Assembly (NCBI GenBank): GCA_020747015.1
Contig: JAGTJM010000009.1
Span: 62,001-126,000, forward strand
Direction: 5' to 3'
Source: Pyrenochaeta sp. MPI-SDFR-AT-0127
Taxonomy: Eukaryota > Ascomycota > Dothideomycetes > Pleosporales > Cucurbitariaceae
Length of the DNA: 64,000 bases
The position numbers and the translations under genes were made by a program. Under the pieces are notes generated by a model. The model was given only the letters and a program-made list of their open reading frames with translations, was not told the DNA's origin and searched no databases. This document shows, in pieces, positions 33,694-44,987 of the stretch; position 1 is the first letter of the stretch, and each line of letters begins with the position of its first letter.

Positions 33694-35807
33694 ATGTCTG
33701 CCGCGTTCCTTGACGACGCGCGCTGGAGAGGATCTGAGGTGGTGCTGCTCGACATTGGTAAGTTCTCGCCCTGCCGCTTCTCGAGTCTTCCATCGCCACG
33801 GTCTGGTGGTGAGAAGGGCTGCAACCAGCCTCGACCAACCTCTGCGATGCACGCTGCCTTGCTCGCCCGTTGGTCTAGCCAGCTATCTTCGGAACACTGC
33901 AGACAAAGGACGACCACGCCCTGTCTTGCTGCGCTCGCCCCAGCCCTTCCTACCCCGGGTTTTACTTGCGCCACTGCAACACGCCCGCCGTCCAATGTCT
34001 CAATTGCGCGTGCCACCATTCAAGGTTACTCGAGCCCTGCTGACCGCGCCGTGTTACGAGTGTAGAGGGTACCATTTCCAGCATCTCTTTTGTCAAAGAT
34101 GTCATGGTAAGCTTTTCCTACTCTACCCGCGGTCCATTGCCATGTTCGTCGTCTCGAGGGTTGCGCCTTCCCCGCATACGGAAACCTGCAAGGCGCCATC
34201 AACACCACCAAAGACAGTCGAGAACCAAGCCGGGCCGCAGCTCCATGCTTCTGGGTATCACTTCGGCAATCACCAAGCCACTCGTTTCCTCCTTTGGGGT
34301 TCTAGATGCTGTTGCTCTCCTTTCCTTACCTTCCCGATGCTGATCCCGCGCGTCCAACTTCCGTCATCTGTCACGCGACCCCCATGGGGTCGTTCCCCTT
34401 TCTGCTGCCCGCTCACCTTAGCCGCAGTATCCGTATGCGCTTGACAGTCTCACCAGACTGGCACGCGATTCATGGTCCGATTCGCACTTCCAAAACCTCA
34501 TCGCGGGGTTCCCAGAAGAGACCAAGCAGGATGCACCTGCCCTGATCGCTCATGTTGAGGATCTGACGCGGCGAGATGTCAAGGCCGTGTACTTGAAGCA
34601 GCTCCAAGGTGGGTGGTAAAAGGTTTCACAGCCCATTCGTCTCGAGCATGTCGCCATCCCCAGTGCCATCTTCTGTCGTATCACAGCGCTGCTCCAGGGT
34701 TCTTGCTATCACCAAGCGCCGACACCGCGCTGCCCTAACTTTGTAGTGCGGATCGAGTACAGATCAGCGGTCCGGTTGTGACCACCGAGAGCACCATTGC
34801 GATAGTCGCCATTGCTATTCAAGCGCTCCATCATGGTGCTAGATTAAGGGTTGTCAGCTTGTTGCGGTCCCCAACTAAACAGTGGATGCGTTCATTACGG
34901 CCAGTCCGCGATATACACACCATGTTTCCTTTCCCGCCAGTTTTTCATTACGCCGCGCCATGATACTAGCTGCACCCTGTCTTAGATGTCACACTGACAT
35001 AATGCCACCCGACTAACACATTGTAGGCCACCTCTGGACAACTGGCTTTAGGAATGGTGATCTGAAAACTCCACTCTTTGAAGATGTAGTGCCTACCTTA
35101 GAAGCTTGGAAAGCTGCTGGCAGAACATTAGCCATCTTCTCCTCCGGCAGTGTCCAAGCTCAGTTACAATTCTTCTCCTATGTCCGAGACGGCCAGACGA
35201 CGAGGGACATCAAACCCCTCTTCTCAGCGCACTACGACACTGTTAACGCGGGCCCAAAGCTAGAAAAGAGTTCATATGAGAAGATTTGCGCCGAGCTAGG
35301 TAAAGATGTGTCCAAAGTTACCTTCTTGACCGACAACGTCAAAGGTAATGTTCACTCCTAGCTCTTTTCATTAGTTTGAGACAAGACACCATCGACGCAT
35401 TCACCCCTCCCACATTCTCGTGCTGTCACTATGGCAGAACATAACCACCGTATCCTGACTTCTCTACACCCTACATAATTATCCTTCAATTGTCTCCTTG
35501 TCGTCTCGGCGAACGCAAAGGTTCCAAGTCCATGGCAAGCACTCCCGAAACATTGGCGATCCCAATTTGTTATCTTACTTTTAATCAAACAACCCCGCAC
35601 CTCGCATCACCTCCTTTACAGAACGTCACGACAAGGTTCACATATTACCATGTACATACTTTCTGACCATTTATATTCACAGAGGCCGAAGCTGCGACCC
35701 AAGCGAACGTGTATGCTGTTGTCGTGGATCGCCCCGGCAACGCGCCGCTGTCTGACGAATCAAGATCAAAGTTCGCAGTCATACACAAATTGACCGATCT
35801 GCCTTAG
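33694..35807 (+). CDS. utr4: Enolase-phosphatase E1 / acireductone synthase
   Basis: Five exons, 33694-33757, 34066-34106, 34428-34608, 35027-35344 and 35683-35807, encode 242 residues, the usual length. HAD-superfamily motifs are present: motif I LLDIEGTISSISFVKDV with Asp 20 and Glu 22 (assembled across the first intron), motif II IFSSGSVQAQL, the catalytic Lys in NAGPKLEKSSY and motif III FLTDNV. The enzyme converts 2,3-diketo-5-methylthiopentyl-1-phosphate to acireductone in the cytosolic methionine salvage pathway. All junctions are in phase, which validates four introns of 308, 321, 418 and 338 nt. These are several times longer than introns elsewhere in the window, and exon 2 has only 41 nt. 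Long open frames inside the introns are chance frames in GC-rich DNA. Confidence 0.96.
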
Positions 35808-38096
35808 GTCTGACGATGTTGGTGAACGATAGTTGTCAACAAGAGCGCAGAAAAAGCTACCAAAAGCAGCGGAAAGTGGATAGCATGCGAAGCAAGGATG
35901 GCAGATCAAGGAGATTCGAGCATGTTTCAGCATCCGCCTGCCACCCCCACTATCTCATACACTTGGGACAAGCAGCCTGTACCCATTGTAGCTCAAATAC
36001 CACATTCCAAACTCACATTCCGTCTGCCTTGCCAACGCCCGTTCCTCACGTGTCGTACGGAATGTATCTTCCCAAGTGATGCGTAAGGTTTTGAGGCTGT
36101 CTCACTAGCACTATGCCAACTGTCATAACGTTTCGAGCTGCTGGACTGGGGACGACCCGGTGTTGTGGCTTGCAGCTACTGGCTGGTAGGTTGGAGGGGG
36201 AACTGTTTCATGTGGTGGGGAGTGTGTATGAGTATGAGTATACGTGACGCGCGGTAGGTGGATGCTGACATCATGTGAACGGGTTGGAATGGAGACAGTC
36301 GGCGACGACGACGATTGATTCAAACTTCACTCATGCGGTGACTGAATCCAGCGCTTGCGTCCCTTGGTGTTGCAGAAGCTTTTTTTCGTGTGATAGATTG
36401 GTGGAGGTGGTCCAGCAGTCTCACCTGATCGCTTTTTCCAAATCGTGTAATGGTGGGCTGATGCAGTAGAAAGTAGACCCACAAAATGCATACGTGATGA
36501 TTGCTCCATCCCGATGTCGGTGTAGATGAGACGTTCAGCGGGGAAATGGACTGGATAACTCCAAGTCCAACACGTATGTCACCCTAGTAGCCCTAGCCTT
36601 GCCCATATTCTAGAAGGAATATGGTCAAAGTCCAATGTCATGTGGACATGAACGCCAATTTTGCCCTAATCGGATATTGGCTATGTCTTCTCTGTGATCT
36701 TTTCGGGAACACCGTCGCTGTTTCTTCACTAAAATGGTTTGAAGAATACAACTATTCCTCACCTGTATTTTGAACCCACGATCCAACTGTTAACTTCGCG
36801 TCCATGTCCCAAGATGGCAAGGCACAATTCGAAACCGCAGCAAGGAATCTATATCAATTTTCAGAGAATCACAGGGCGAACCCTACTTTCTGTTGCGTTT
36901 CAGTGCGGTAACCTTTGTATGCATGGCTGTATCACTATGAACTCGCAGCATTTGCCTTTAACAGAGATCAAGTCTATACATCAAACAAAGTTAAATTCCG
37001 ACTTCGGTTCTCGCTTGCTGCAAGAAACAATTACACTTCCTGTTTCATGTAAGCAGTCCTTTGTCAAGGAACATCTTTGATACTTGGATATTGGAGAACA
37101 GAGATGCTCCTACGAGGATAGAAAAAATGAGGAACAACCAGTATAGTCAGAGTTTGCTACTGTCAAAGCAATACCGTGATTTAGCGTGCCGGAAAAAGAG
37201 TGGGATGGACTTATCTCTCATGATTTAACTCTTTCATCATTGTTTCGATATAATTGTATTATCAATGCACATTATTTCCACCTCAAAATCTCTCCAGCAT
37301 GGTTTAAGAAAATACGAGCAATTGCAGCCAACACCTAATTGATATAATTTCTTCACCAGTTATCTTGTAAACGATACTGTTTCTTCCTGCTCTATGTTAT
37401 TGAAAGTGCTGCTCACAAGATGCTGTATATACTCACTCCTCCGACATATTCACCCTTGAGATAAAAGAGCAAGGGAAGATATTAGGCTGTGCTCGTCCGT
37501 TATTTGTTTTTAACGCAGTCGACGCTACAAACATGCAAATCGTATAATGGAAAATCAATGAGATTAGAAAACTGTCATAGCAGGCCATAGACCAAATGTT
37601 CAATGTCGTTCCAAAATAGTGTATCTATTCGGTTAATTTCTTTCCTCATCAATAATTAAGACTGATTCATTGCCTGTGTTCATTGAAGAAGAGGACAAGA
37701 CCAAGAATGGTCCCATTTCCATTATTATGCTCAAATGACTCTTTTGCACAATTGAAAATATTCAAGTGCATGTTGTAACGAAAAGTAAACACTAATTGAA
37801 ATGTGGCTGTTTATCATGTGGCTCAGGTTCAAGCATCATTATTTAGATCAATGAGAAGTCGTAATAACCTGACGATAATAAAACATGATATTCACGAAAG
37901 TACGGAATGGGTATATGTGCATATAAGAATGCCTGCTCCACTGCTTCTCACCAGTCTATGTTAACCTCCCAAGAACATGCTTACATATGCTTATTAAGTA
38001 TGCTCAATACGCGCTGATGCTGTAGCAGTAAGCCAGGTCGTTTTGCCAGGCCACAGCTTCTACCCTCTCCGTCCAAGCTAAGGTGTCTCTAAGTGC
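35808..38096. other. Convergent spacer, AT-rich from about 36.6 kb
   Basis: About 2.3 kb between the convergent utr4 and WD40 genes. The left third has average composition. From about 36.6 to 38.0 kb the sequence is conspicuously AT-rich with few open frames, as in a mutated (RIP-like) repeat relic or simple gene-poor DNA. I see no terminal repeats, transposase or reverse-transcriptase remnants. Confidence 0.5.
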
Positions 38097-41000
38097 TCAG
38101 AGCGGCGGACTTACCGGACGATCGATAGCTAGAGAGAGGTAATAGTCTGTCAGCGCGTTCATCTCGTCACCAAATGACGTGTTCACATCCTCTAGCCTCG
38201 CCATGTATGCCTCTTTCCCCGATTGCTTCGGCAGTGGGACATCCAGGATCGCGCCAGCAAACCGTGGTTCCTGAATACAATAATAGCCAAGACTCCCAAC
38301 ATCCCAAACGCCCGCGCAGGAGTTGCAGATAAGGAGGGTCGTGGCTGGAGCGAGAGGATTGACGGATCCACAGCGGAAGCAGGCAAATGAGCAGCGTTCA
38401 CACAAGATAGGCGGATTAGGATCAGAGGTGTCGAATGAGGAAGGACGAGCAAGTCGTCCGCAGTGTGTACACCTCGACTTTCCAGGGACAGCACCAAGAG
38501 GTGAGTCTCCTGCTTTCCACTGTCGTCTAAGCTCATCAGGTATGCGATCTACGCTGCGTCCTGAATCACCGATCTCCTCAGATGTAACCTTAACCATGAC
38601 ATTGCAGGCAGCAACGTTGCACTGCGGACCAGGTGTCACCGCCATACTTAATTGGAACTTCAATGCCTGTTCGCGTAGAAAAGGTGCATCGACTTTTTGG
38701 TCGAATGGACCTCTGTACTGTTGGCCTTGAACAGCCTGGCGGATAGGTAGACCACCCAATGCAGCGAGCTCGATCTGTCCACTTTGCAGGAGGTTATTTG
38801 CCTCTGCAATCCCAGAGTCGGCTTGAAGATTATTTTCTATAATGGTACGCTCATTTCCATCATCGTAAGGTATGTATCGTAACTTTTCTGCATCTTTGGT
38901 CGAGTAGTCATCCCTTCCGACCTCAAGAACATTGACGGAACCGTTGACTTCGCCAATGACGAGTTTGCTCATGTCGGGACTAAACGCACCAGACATGATC
39001 CCAGAATCAGCGGTGATGAGATCTCTGACGAAAGAGTTCTCTTTCGCGCGCGTAACATCCCACACTTTCACAATTCCATCTGAAGAGCCAGAGTACAATC
39101 GTGTTGCGTTTTCACCCCAAGATAGGAAGCGCACTCCGGTGTCCGTGACTTCCCAGGGAACACCATCTTGTAATGGCATTATGGACTGACCATGCGATAA
39201 TACTCGAATAGGATCAGTCGGCCTTCGGATGTCCCAAACGTAGGCACGTCCATCTGTACATCCGGCGGCGATGAGATACTCGTCATATGGACACCAGACA
39301 AGGTCATTTATATCCAGAGCTTTGCACTCAATCTCAAGTGGACACCAAAACTTGTCAACCTTCTCGTCGTATAGCCGAAGCACCGAGCGTGTGCCCCTGT
39401 TGACATTGCCCCCAGCAACACAACCGACTGCAAATAACGGCATATGTGACCGGTTTGGGTTGAATTCGACGTCAAAGACATTCCTGTTAGACCCATGTAT
39501 GTGCATTTGTGTTTGTGTTTCAACGTCCCACAGGCACAAATCGCCAGTCATATCGAAGCCAGTATCGCGCACATTTGCGCCAAAGCCCGCGAGCAATAAA
39601 CCACCAAAGCGTGGCTCAAACTGTAGAGCAGTTGGCAGGATCTTGAGATCTGATCGTGAAACAGCCTTTGATGAGTGGAAGCTGTGTTTTCCAAAATCCG
39701 ATGGCTCTTCCTCGTTGACTGTAAGGAGTCTGACCGCTTTGCTTTCGGGAATTTTGGCTGCTGTGGCTAGAACACCTGGATAGTTATGGTTGACCGTCAT
39801 CATGTCTATTTTTGCTTTGAAATTGATCTTGGCACCGAGGACAGGCTGTGTAAACTCAGTCCCCGTATGCCATGCACATACTGTCCCATCGTACCCAGCA
39901 GAGAACATGAGTTTACCGCTAGTCGAAAAAGCCACAGAGCTCACGGTGGTGTATAATTTTGGGTCTTGCGACACAAACATGGCGTGTGAAGAATTTGCAC
40001 CAGTCTCCGTTTTCTCGCGTTTTGTGTTATGTTCTCCAAGCTCATGAATGACACCACCTGAAGCATTTCCGTAGAGTAAATTGTTTGGCCTGTTGTACTG
40101 CATGGAATGAGGGTCATCCACAGCGACCGCGGCCGCAGCAAAGTACTCGCCGTTTGGCGCCCAAGCTACCGCATGGACGTCGCTGGATGCGCCAGTCCAG
40201 GTGAATGAGGGCCCCATTGTATCCATATACTTGTTCTTAACCTGATAGGTGAGAGGTTTGGATGCTGTGCTCCATCCTCTTCTGGAATGGCAACCAAACT
40301 CCCGCTGACGGAGTATAGTGGTGGTCGACATCCTTTGGTTCGCGCGCATGCTAGTCTGGGATCTCGCAGCTGCAAGCCTCTTGATCTGAGGGACATCTGC
40401 GATTTTTCCCGTTTTCGCGTCGTGCAAGAAGGCAGCAATGCTGATTCTGTCACGGCAAGGAAGACGTCGCCGAATGTCAGACACCAACTGAAGGATCTTC
40501 GAATCGGTAAAGTTCTTCAGGGCATTTCGTAATTGTCGTCGCAGTGTATTGTGTCTTGACTTCCGCAAAGATCCAGAGACAGATGCCACGGCTTTTTCAA
40601 CTATGACCATTTCAGTCGGGCTGAAGTCCACATGAAGGACAGAGCCTTGCCATTGACGGCTGAAAGATTGATCCCAGCTCCACTCAGGCGTCACATCCAA
40701 TATCATCAAGCGTTGCGAATCAGTTAGGTAAGGTAGGTTCTGGGTCGATGCAGTTAACACTTTCGGTGCCTGCAGGGCCAGCTTGGCGTCAGAAGCATCG
40801 TGGCTCGTATCCGTAGGCACATGGTCGACATCCATAGCTGCATCAAGCACAAGTGCGGCCTCTTCGGTTGGTGTTCCTGAGCTTGTTTGGGCATCTGTAT
40901 CTGTTTGATTACCGAAGACAGAAGCTACGTCGCTGTCTGCTTCCTCGGAATCAGTCCTATCGACCCTTCGACGATTTCTCGGCCAAGTGTAGTTTACACG

Positions 41001-42410
41001 TTTCGCCCGGGGGAACCGTTGTCGACGAGGTACGGAATCTGCTCCAGAGGAATAATCTTGGTCGGTCGTCTGAAGTATTGGGAAAGGCCGTGATGCCAGA
41101 TGGTCAGGAAAATGAAGTGGTCGGACTGAACGTGCATCTTGAAGCGGGCCTTGAATGACAACCTTTTCTCTGGGCCCTGGGTGATTGGCATGTACATTTG
41201 GCCAGTCGATCATTGCTTCTGCAGCAAACCGCTGAGGCAAAGTCAAGATTGCAGGGTCCTGGGAGCGGTCTCTCTTATTCAGGGAAGTTGAGTATCGTGA
41301 TTGAAGAGTGTGGTATTCACGATGGGGAAATTCGGCGTTAAAATCTTTGGTGATCTGTTTCCAGCCGTTTTGCTTTACTTCCTTTAAGAAGATAAGATAA
41401 TGGTCTTGCTCCTCCGTGAAATGATTCGCGAACTTCTTACGTCGGAACTCAGGTTGAGAGGATTGCACTGGCCTAGAGGCTGGCGCAAGAGATGCAGTAT
41501 TGGCTACAATTGGGCCTGATGGCTTCCGACCTTCCTGCTCCAGCTGGGAGGAGATGTCTGACATTAGGCTGTCCTTTTCATCGTCGCGTGGAGACTTAGT
41601 GGCCCTAGCAAAGTACTCTGATCTTGAAGCATGCACACTAATTGGTTCCGTTATATCTACATCTTGGGACACGCGTCCTATTTCGAGGGCTCGTGGTTTT
41701 CGAGAACCCATGTCGTCGAGGAAGGGTAATGCACCCCCGTTAGTCTTCAGTACTGAGTTCATGTACAGGACTGATGGAGTTCTATTCGTCTTGCCCTGCT
41801 CTCTACCCATGCTCATAGAATGGCTGACGTGCGCGACTGGTTTCGTCTGCGCGTTCTCCGCGTTGGGTCGAGGATGACCACCGTCATGTGTCGACTGTTC
41901 CTTTGTAAACATCGCTTCAGGGAGGGCTCTAGCGGTATATCCCAAGCCTTGTGGCACTGGAAATGGCTCTTCAGGCACCGAAACTTTCAGTCTTTTTACT
42001 GCTCTATCAAAGTTGCTTGAAGCATGTGTATCCCTATGTGTGCTTCCCGGTATTGGATTGTAGTATCTTGAAACCTCTCTTTCACAGCCGGTATTGCCAG
42101 AGGCGACCGTCGTCCAAGGTCTCTGCGAGCCCTTCGGTGATGCTTCTATGGCAGAAGCAGGGTGGCCGAGAGTGGAGACGCATAGAGGTAAAGGTTGTGT
42201 TCGTGGGCCGCGTCCGGGTAGTGGGACATGGGCCGTGGTCGGCCGTGTTGTTGTTCCTGATACACTTGAGTATCCAGTGTTTGCGGGTAATGGTACTGCA
42301 ATGCCTGTAGGCCCCAGTGCGCCAGGCACAGGGGAAAGCAGACCGTCGCCATCGTCGCAATCATCGTCGTTTGTCAAATCAACGACCGAAAGCCTCTGGC
42401 TGCTGTGCAT
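38097..42410 (-). CDS. Large WD40 / SANT-like / zinc-ribbon protein, possible DCAF (DIM-9/Raf1-like)
   Basis: One intronless frame of 1,437 residues from the first ATG (MHSSQRLSVVDLTNDD); the frame is open further upstream but has no ATG. About residues 1-320 are disordered. A Myb/SANT-like module follows at about 325-385 (FTEEQDHYLIFLKEVKQNGW, then TLQSRYSTSLNKR). WD40 repeats occupy roughly 735-1170, with WD endings LCLWDVET, YVWDIRRP and VKVWDVTR; the WDIR is a DWD-box (WDxR) of the type that binds DDB1-Cul4. Near 1300-1370 there is a multi-Cys zinc module (CTHCGRL, CERCSFACFRCGS, LICNSC). Size and WDxR box recall DIM-9/DCAF26 (S. pombe Raf1), which links a Cul4 ligase to H3K9 methylation. 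That identity is a guess from memory; the domain calls are firmer. Confidence 0.75.
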   Translation of the reverse strand: MHSSQRLSVVDLTNDDDCDDGDGLLSPVPGALGPTGIAVPLPANTGYSSVSGTTTRPTTAHVPLPGRGPRTQPLPLCVSTLGHPASAIEASPKGSQRPWTTVASGNTGCEREVSRYYNPIPGSTHRDTHASSNFDRAVKRLKVSVPEEPFPVPQGLGYTARALPEAMFTKEQSTHDGGHPRPNAENAQTKPVAHVSHSMSMGREQGKTNRTPSVLYMNSVLKTNGGALPFLDDMGSRKPRALEIGRVSQDVDITEPISVHASRSEYFARATKSPRDDEKDSLMSDISSQLEQEGRKPSGPIVANTASLAPASRPVQSSQPEFRRKKFANHFTEEQDHYLIFLKEVKQNGWKQITKDFNAEFPHREYHTLQSRYSTSLNKRDRSQDPAILTLPQRFAAEAMIDWPNVHANHPGPREKVVIQGPLQDARSVRPLHFPDHLASRPFPILQTTDQDYSSGADSVPRRQRFPRAKRVNYTWPRNRRRVDRTDSEEADSDVASVFGNQTDTDAQTSSGTPTEEAALVLDAAMDVDHVPTDTSHDASDAKLALQAPKVLTASTQNLPYLTDSQRLMILDVTPEWSWDQSFSRQWQGSVLHVDFSPTEMVIVEKAVASVSGSLRKSRHNTLRRQLRNALKNFTDSKILQLVSDIRRRLPCRDRISIAAFLHDAKTGKIADVPQIKRLAAARSQTSMRANQRMSTTTILRQREFGCHSRRGWSTASKPLTYQVKNKYMDTMGPSFTWTGASSDVHAVAWAPNGEYFAAAAVAVDDPHSMQYNRPNNLLYGNASGGVIHELGEHNTKREKTETGANSSHAMFVSQDPKLYTTVSSVAFSTSGKLMFSAGYDGTVCAWHTGTEFTQPVLGAKINFKAKIDMMTVNHNYPGVLATAAKIPESKAVRLLTVNEEEPSDFGKHSFHSSKAVSRSDLKILPTALQFEPRFGGLLLAGFGANVRDTGFDMTGDLCLWDVETQTQMHIHGSNRNVFDVEFNPNRSHMPLFAVGCVAGGNVNRGTRSVLRLYDEKVDKFWCPLEIECKALDINDLVWCPYDEYLIAAGCTDGRAYVWDIRRPTDPIRVLSHGQSIMPLQDGVPWEVTDTGVRFLSWGENATRLYSGSSDGIVKVWDVTRAKENSFVRDLITADSGIMSGAFSPDMSKLVIGEVNGSVNVLEVGRDDYSTKDAEKLRYIPYDDGNERTIIENNLQADSGIAEANNLLQSGQIELAALGGLPIRQAVQGQQYRGPFDQKVDAPFLREQALKFQLSMAVTPGPQCNVAACNVMVKVTSEEIGDSGRSVDRIPDELRRQWKAGDSPLGAVPGKSRCTHCGRLARPSSFDTSDPNPPILCERCSFACFRCGSVNPLAPATTLLICNSCAGVWDVGSLGYYCIQEPRFAGAILDVPLPKQSGKEAYMARLEDVNTSFGDEMNALTDYYLSLAIDRPVSPPL

Positions 42411-43125
42411 GTTAGATATGTGTGCTGGTTTAATACGAATTGTGATACGCTTGGGGATAAGCAATCACAAATTTGTGCAGGTATGTGTCGCGCCTAAATG
42501 GTACTCACCTTAAAGCCATTTTCCCCTGGGCGCAGGCGACGCGTCCATGAGAGTGAGGGTGAAGTCGCGTAGAGTGGTTTGCGACCGCGAAAGCACTAGC
42601 GGTGGCTTGTGTCATGTGGCGTAAAATCTTCTTCACTGGTTGGCGCATGGATGGTGCCACGAAGAAATCCCAAGCCCATTCCCATTCCACACCTGAAGTC
42701 CTGTAATGAGAAATCTATTGATTAGAGGAGAAAACGTGAGTGTGTCCTATCTTGGTCATTCTGGAAAAGGCTGCTGGTGACATGTCAGATCGATACCAAT
42801 GGGCGAAACGTTCACATGCGCTTCACCGTGCTGGAGGAAACAATATCTGGAGCTCACATAGATATTCAGGGTAACGACGACATATGAGCTGCTACCCACA
42901 TTTTTGAGAAATTCATCATACAAAGTTTCATACCTCCACCAATTTCTTGCTATGTCTACGCAATTACTTTACACGAGCACAGTGACAATTCTCTCCCCAT
43001 CTAACTTCACATGGAGAGCAGAATTGTTTGTGTGATTGCGAAGAGAGAGTCACTTATGAGTTTTCTGGTAGTCTTAACCTATTGCGTTGACCTGCAGGAG
43101 ATGGATCACTGTTGACCTTGCTACA
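42411..43125. other. Spacer between WD40 and permease genes
   Basis: About 0.7 kb upstream of the WD40 gene and downstream of the permease gene, both on minus. No recognisable gene; one minus-strand frame near 42690-42505 has no domain. Confidence 0.55.
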
Positions 43126-44987
43126 CTAGCTCAAATGTGGCTTCTTTTCAACAACCTTCTCCCCATCCCCTTTGCCTTCAACGTCGCCATTTCGCTCTTG
43201 TCGGCTCTCCTGGACAGCTAGTCCCGCAACGGGAATCTCTTCACCAGGTGCAACATCTTGCGGTACAGGTGGCCCGGTGAAAGACTTCCTCCCTCGAACA
43301 AAGTACCATACCACACTAATGGTGGCAAATCCAGCAAACACCACGCTGGCGTAGTTCATAGTGGCGGGCTCGACAGGTAGGGCCACTGGCATGCAGAATA
43401 GCACAACAGCTAGACAGATCCAGCACAACATGGCGATATTGATTGCGTAGCCGAATCGCCCGAGCGAATAAGACGAGTTCTGGACTGCTTTTCTCCCACG
43501 TAACACGGAGATGAGAATCGGCATACCGTAGCTGGTAGAAAGACAGATTGTAGCAACGCCAGTGAAGCTGTTAAATGCAGCGCTTGAGCCGAAATAGATC
43601 AAACCGAGGAGGCAGTCTACCGCGGTTGATAGTGCCAATGCGAGAAGTGGTATGTCAAACCGCTTGTCCACTTTTGCCCACAGTCTTGATCCTGGAATCG
43701 CGCCGTCCCGCGCGAATGCGTATGTGCATCTCGATGCAGCAGTGAGTGCACCGGTTCCAGCAAAGAAAAGGATACCTAAAATGAGAAAGAGGAGACCAAA
43801 GCCGCCAGCAGCAGAACCAGTGACGGTCTTGAACAGCAACCCAATCGGCTGGCCATTTGCTACTTCGCGGAGAAGTTGTACGTCTGGCAGAACGAAGAGA
43901 ATAGGGATCAGGTAGATCACGCCGGTTATGCCGGCGGCTGCAACGGAGAGCACGATTGCCTTGGGGACTTCGCGCTCAGGGGTCGCGACTTCTTCGCACA
44001 TCGCTGCGACCATACCATAACCAGTCAGCGTGTACGCAGCTTGGAGCAGACCAACGAAGAATGCCCATCCCGAAGGCCTGGAACGGTCGTCAGCATCATC
44101 CTTCTCTCCCATAATTTCGGCGTTGGAAGAGTACGTACCAACCACTCTGACTTGCATCATAATGGGAAAAGACAAACTTTGCATCTCTCTTGGTATCCGC
44201 CATGGTCAACAAGGTAATCATGATGATGACCACGCTACTTGCCGTCCAATAAATGCATATCTTATTGATCAAATCCAAATATTTTGCACCGAATATATTG
44301 ACGCTCATACAAATCAGCATCACTGCCCAAAACATGAGCACTGTTTGCCACTGATTTGGCACGAAGTCCTCATCCCAAAGAGTGATGGCGGATAAAATGA
44401 GCTGGCCACCAGAAAAGTTGATGGATAAGGTGACCGTCCAATTACCGACAAGAGTAAGCCAACCAGTGATCCAGGACGTTATTGGGGCCCATTCGCGCGT
44501 GGAGAGCATGGCAGACCAGTAGTATACGCCGCCAGCTGTTGGGTAGACAGCACAGATTTCAGCGAGAGATGCGGCGATAGACAGGGAGATAAGGGAGACG
44601 AGAATCCATCCGTATAAAATCGTTACGGATTGGCCGTCGGTCAGTGTGATGTACATGGTTGTGCTGAGACCAAAAGGGACAGCCATGATCGCGAAAGACC
44701 TGCAGCGAAATTAGTGACTTTGAACAAAGCAATAGAATTGCCCCTATGGAAGCCTCTGATTGCAGATAAGCTGTTGATAGCACATATTTCTTCAATTTCG
44801 AGAGTGCATATTCACGAGTGGAAATCTTTTGAACTTACAGTCCCAGCACACTCAGCATACTGAGATTTCTCGGCAATTCCGACTGATACCCCATCTTCGC
44901 AAGCGCTGCATCTGCGCTTGCGTCTTGAACTGAGCCTCTCCGCCCACCGCCTCCACTCCCTGGAATCGACAAGCTTCGTTTCCCCAT
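43126..44987 (-). CDS. Amino acid/choline-type permease (APC superfamily)
   Basis: Exons 44987-44839, 44699-44139 and 44077-43126 encode 553 residues with all junctions in phase. After a 40-residue cytosolic N-terminus comes LPRNLSMLSVLGLSFAIMAV, the start of helix 1 in fungal GABA/choline/amino-acid permeases (Uga4/Hnm1 type). This is followed by VYPTAGGVYYWSAML and TSWITGWLTLVGN, both family hallmarks. About 12 hydrophobic segments follow. A conserved CEEVATPEREVPKAI loop and FARDGAIPGSRLWAKV are also present. The C-tail is charged and ends VEKKPHLS. The protein should be a plasma- or vacuolar-membrane proton symporter for amino acids, GABA, choline or polyamines; the substrate is undetermined. 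The first intron is 139 nt, longer than usual; the helix 1 motif spans the first splice junction. Confidence 0.93.

Noticed and set aside
33524..34444. 306-codon plus-strand open frame
   Set aside because: It crosses utr4 exons and introns in a different frame and has no family features; the five-exon utr4 model explains the region.
42411..42464. 18-residue upstream extension of the WD40 protein
   Set aside because: The extension has no ATG; the first in-frame ATG is at 42410.
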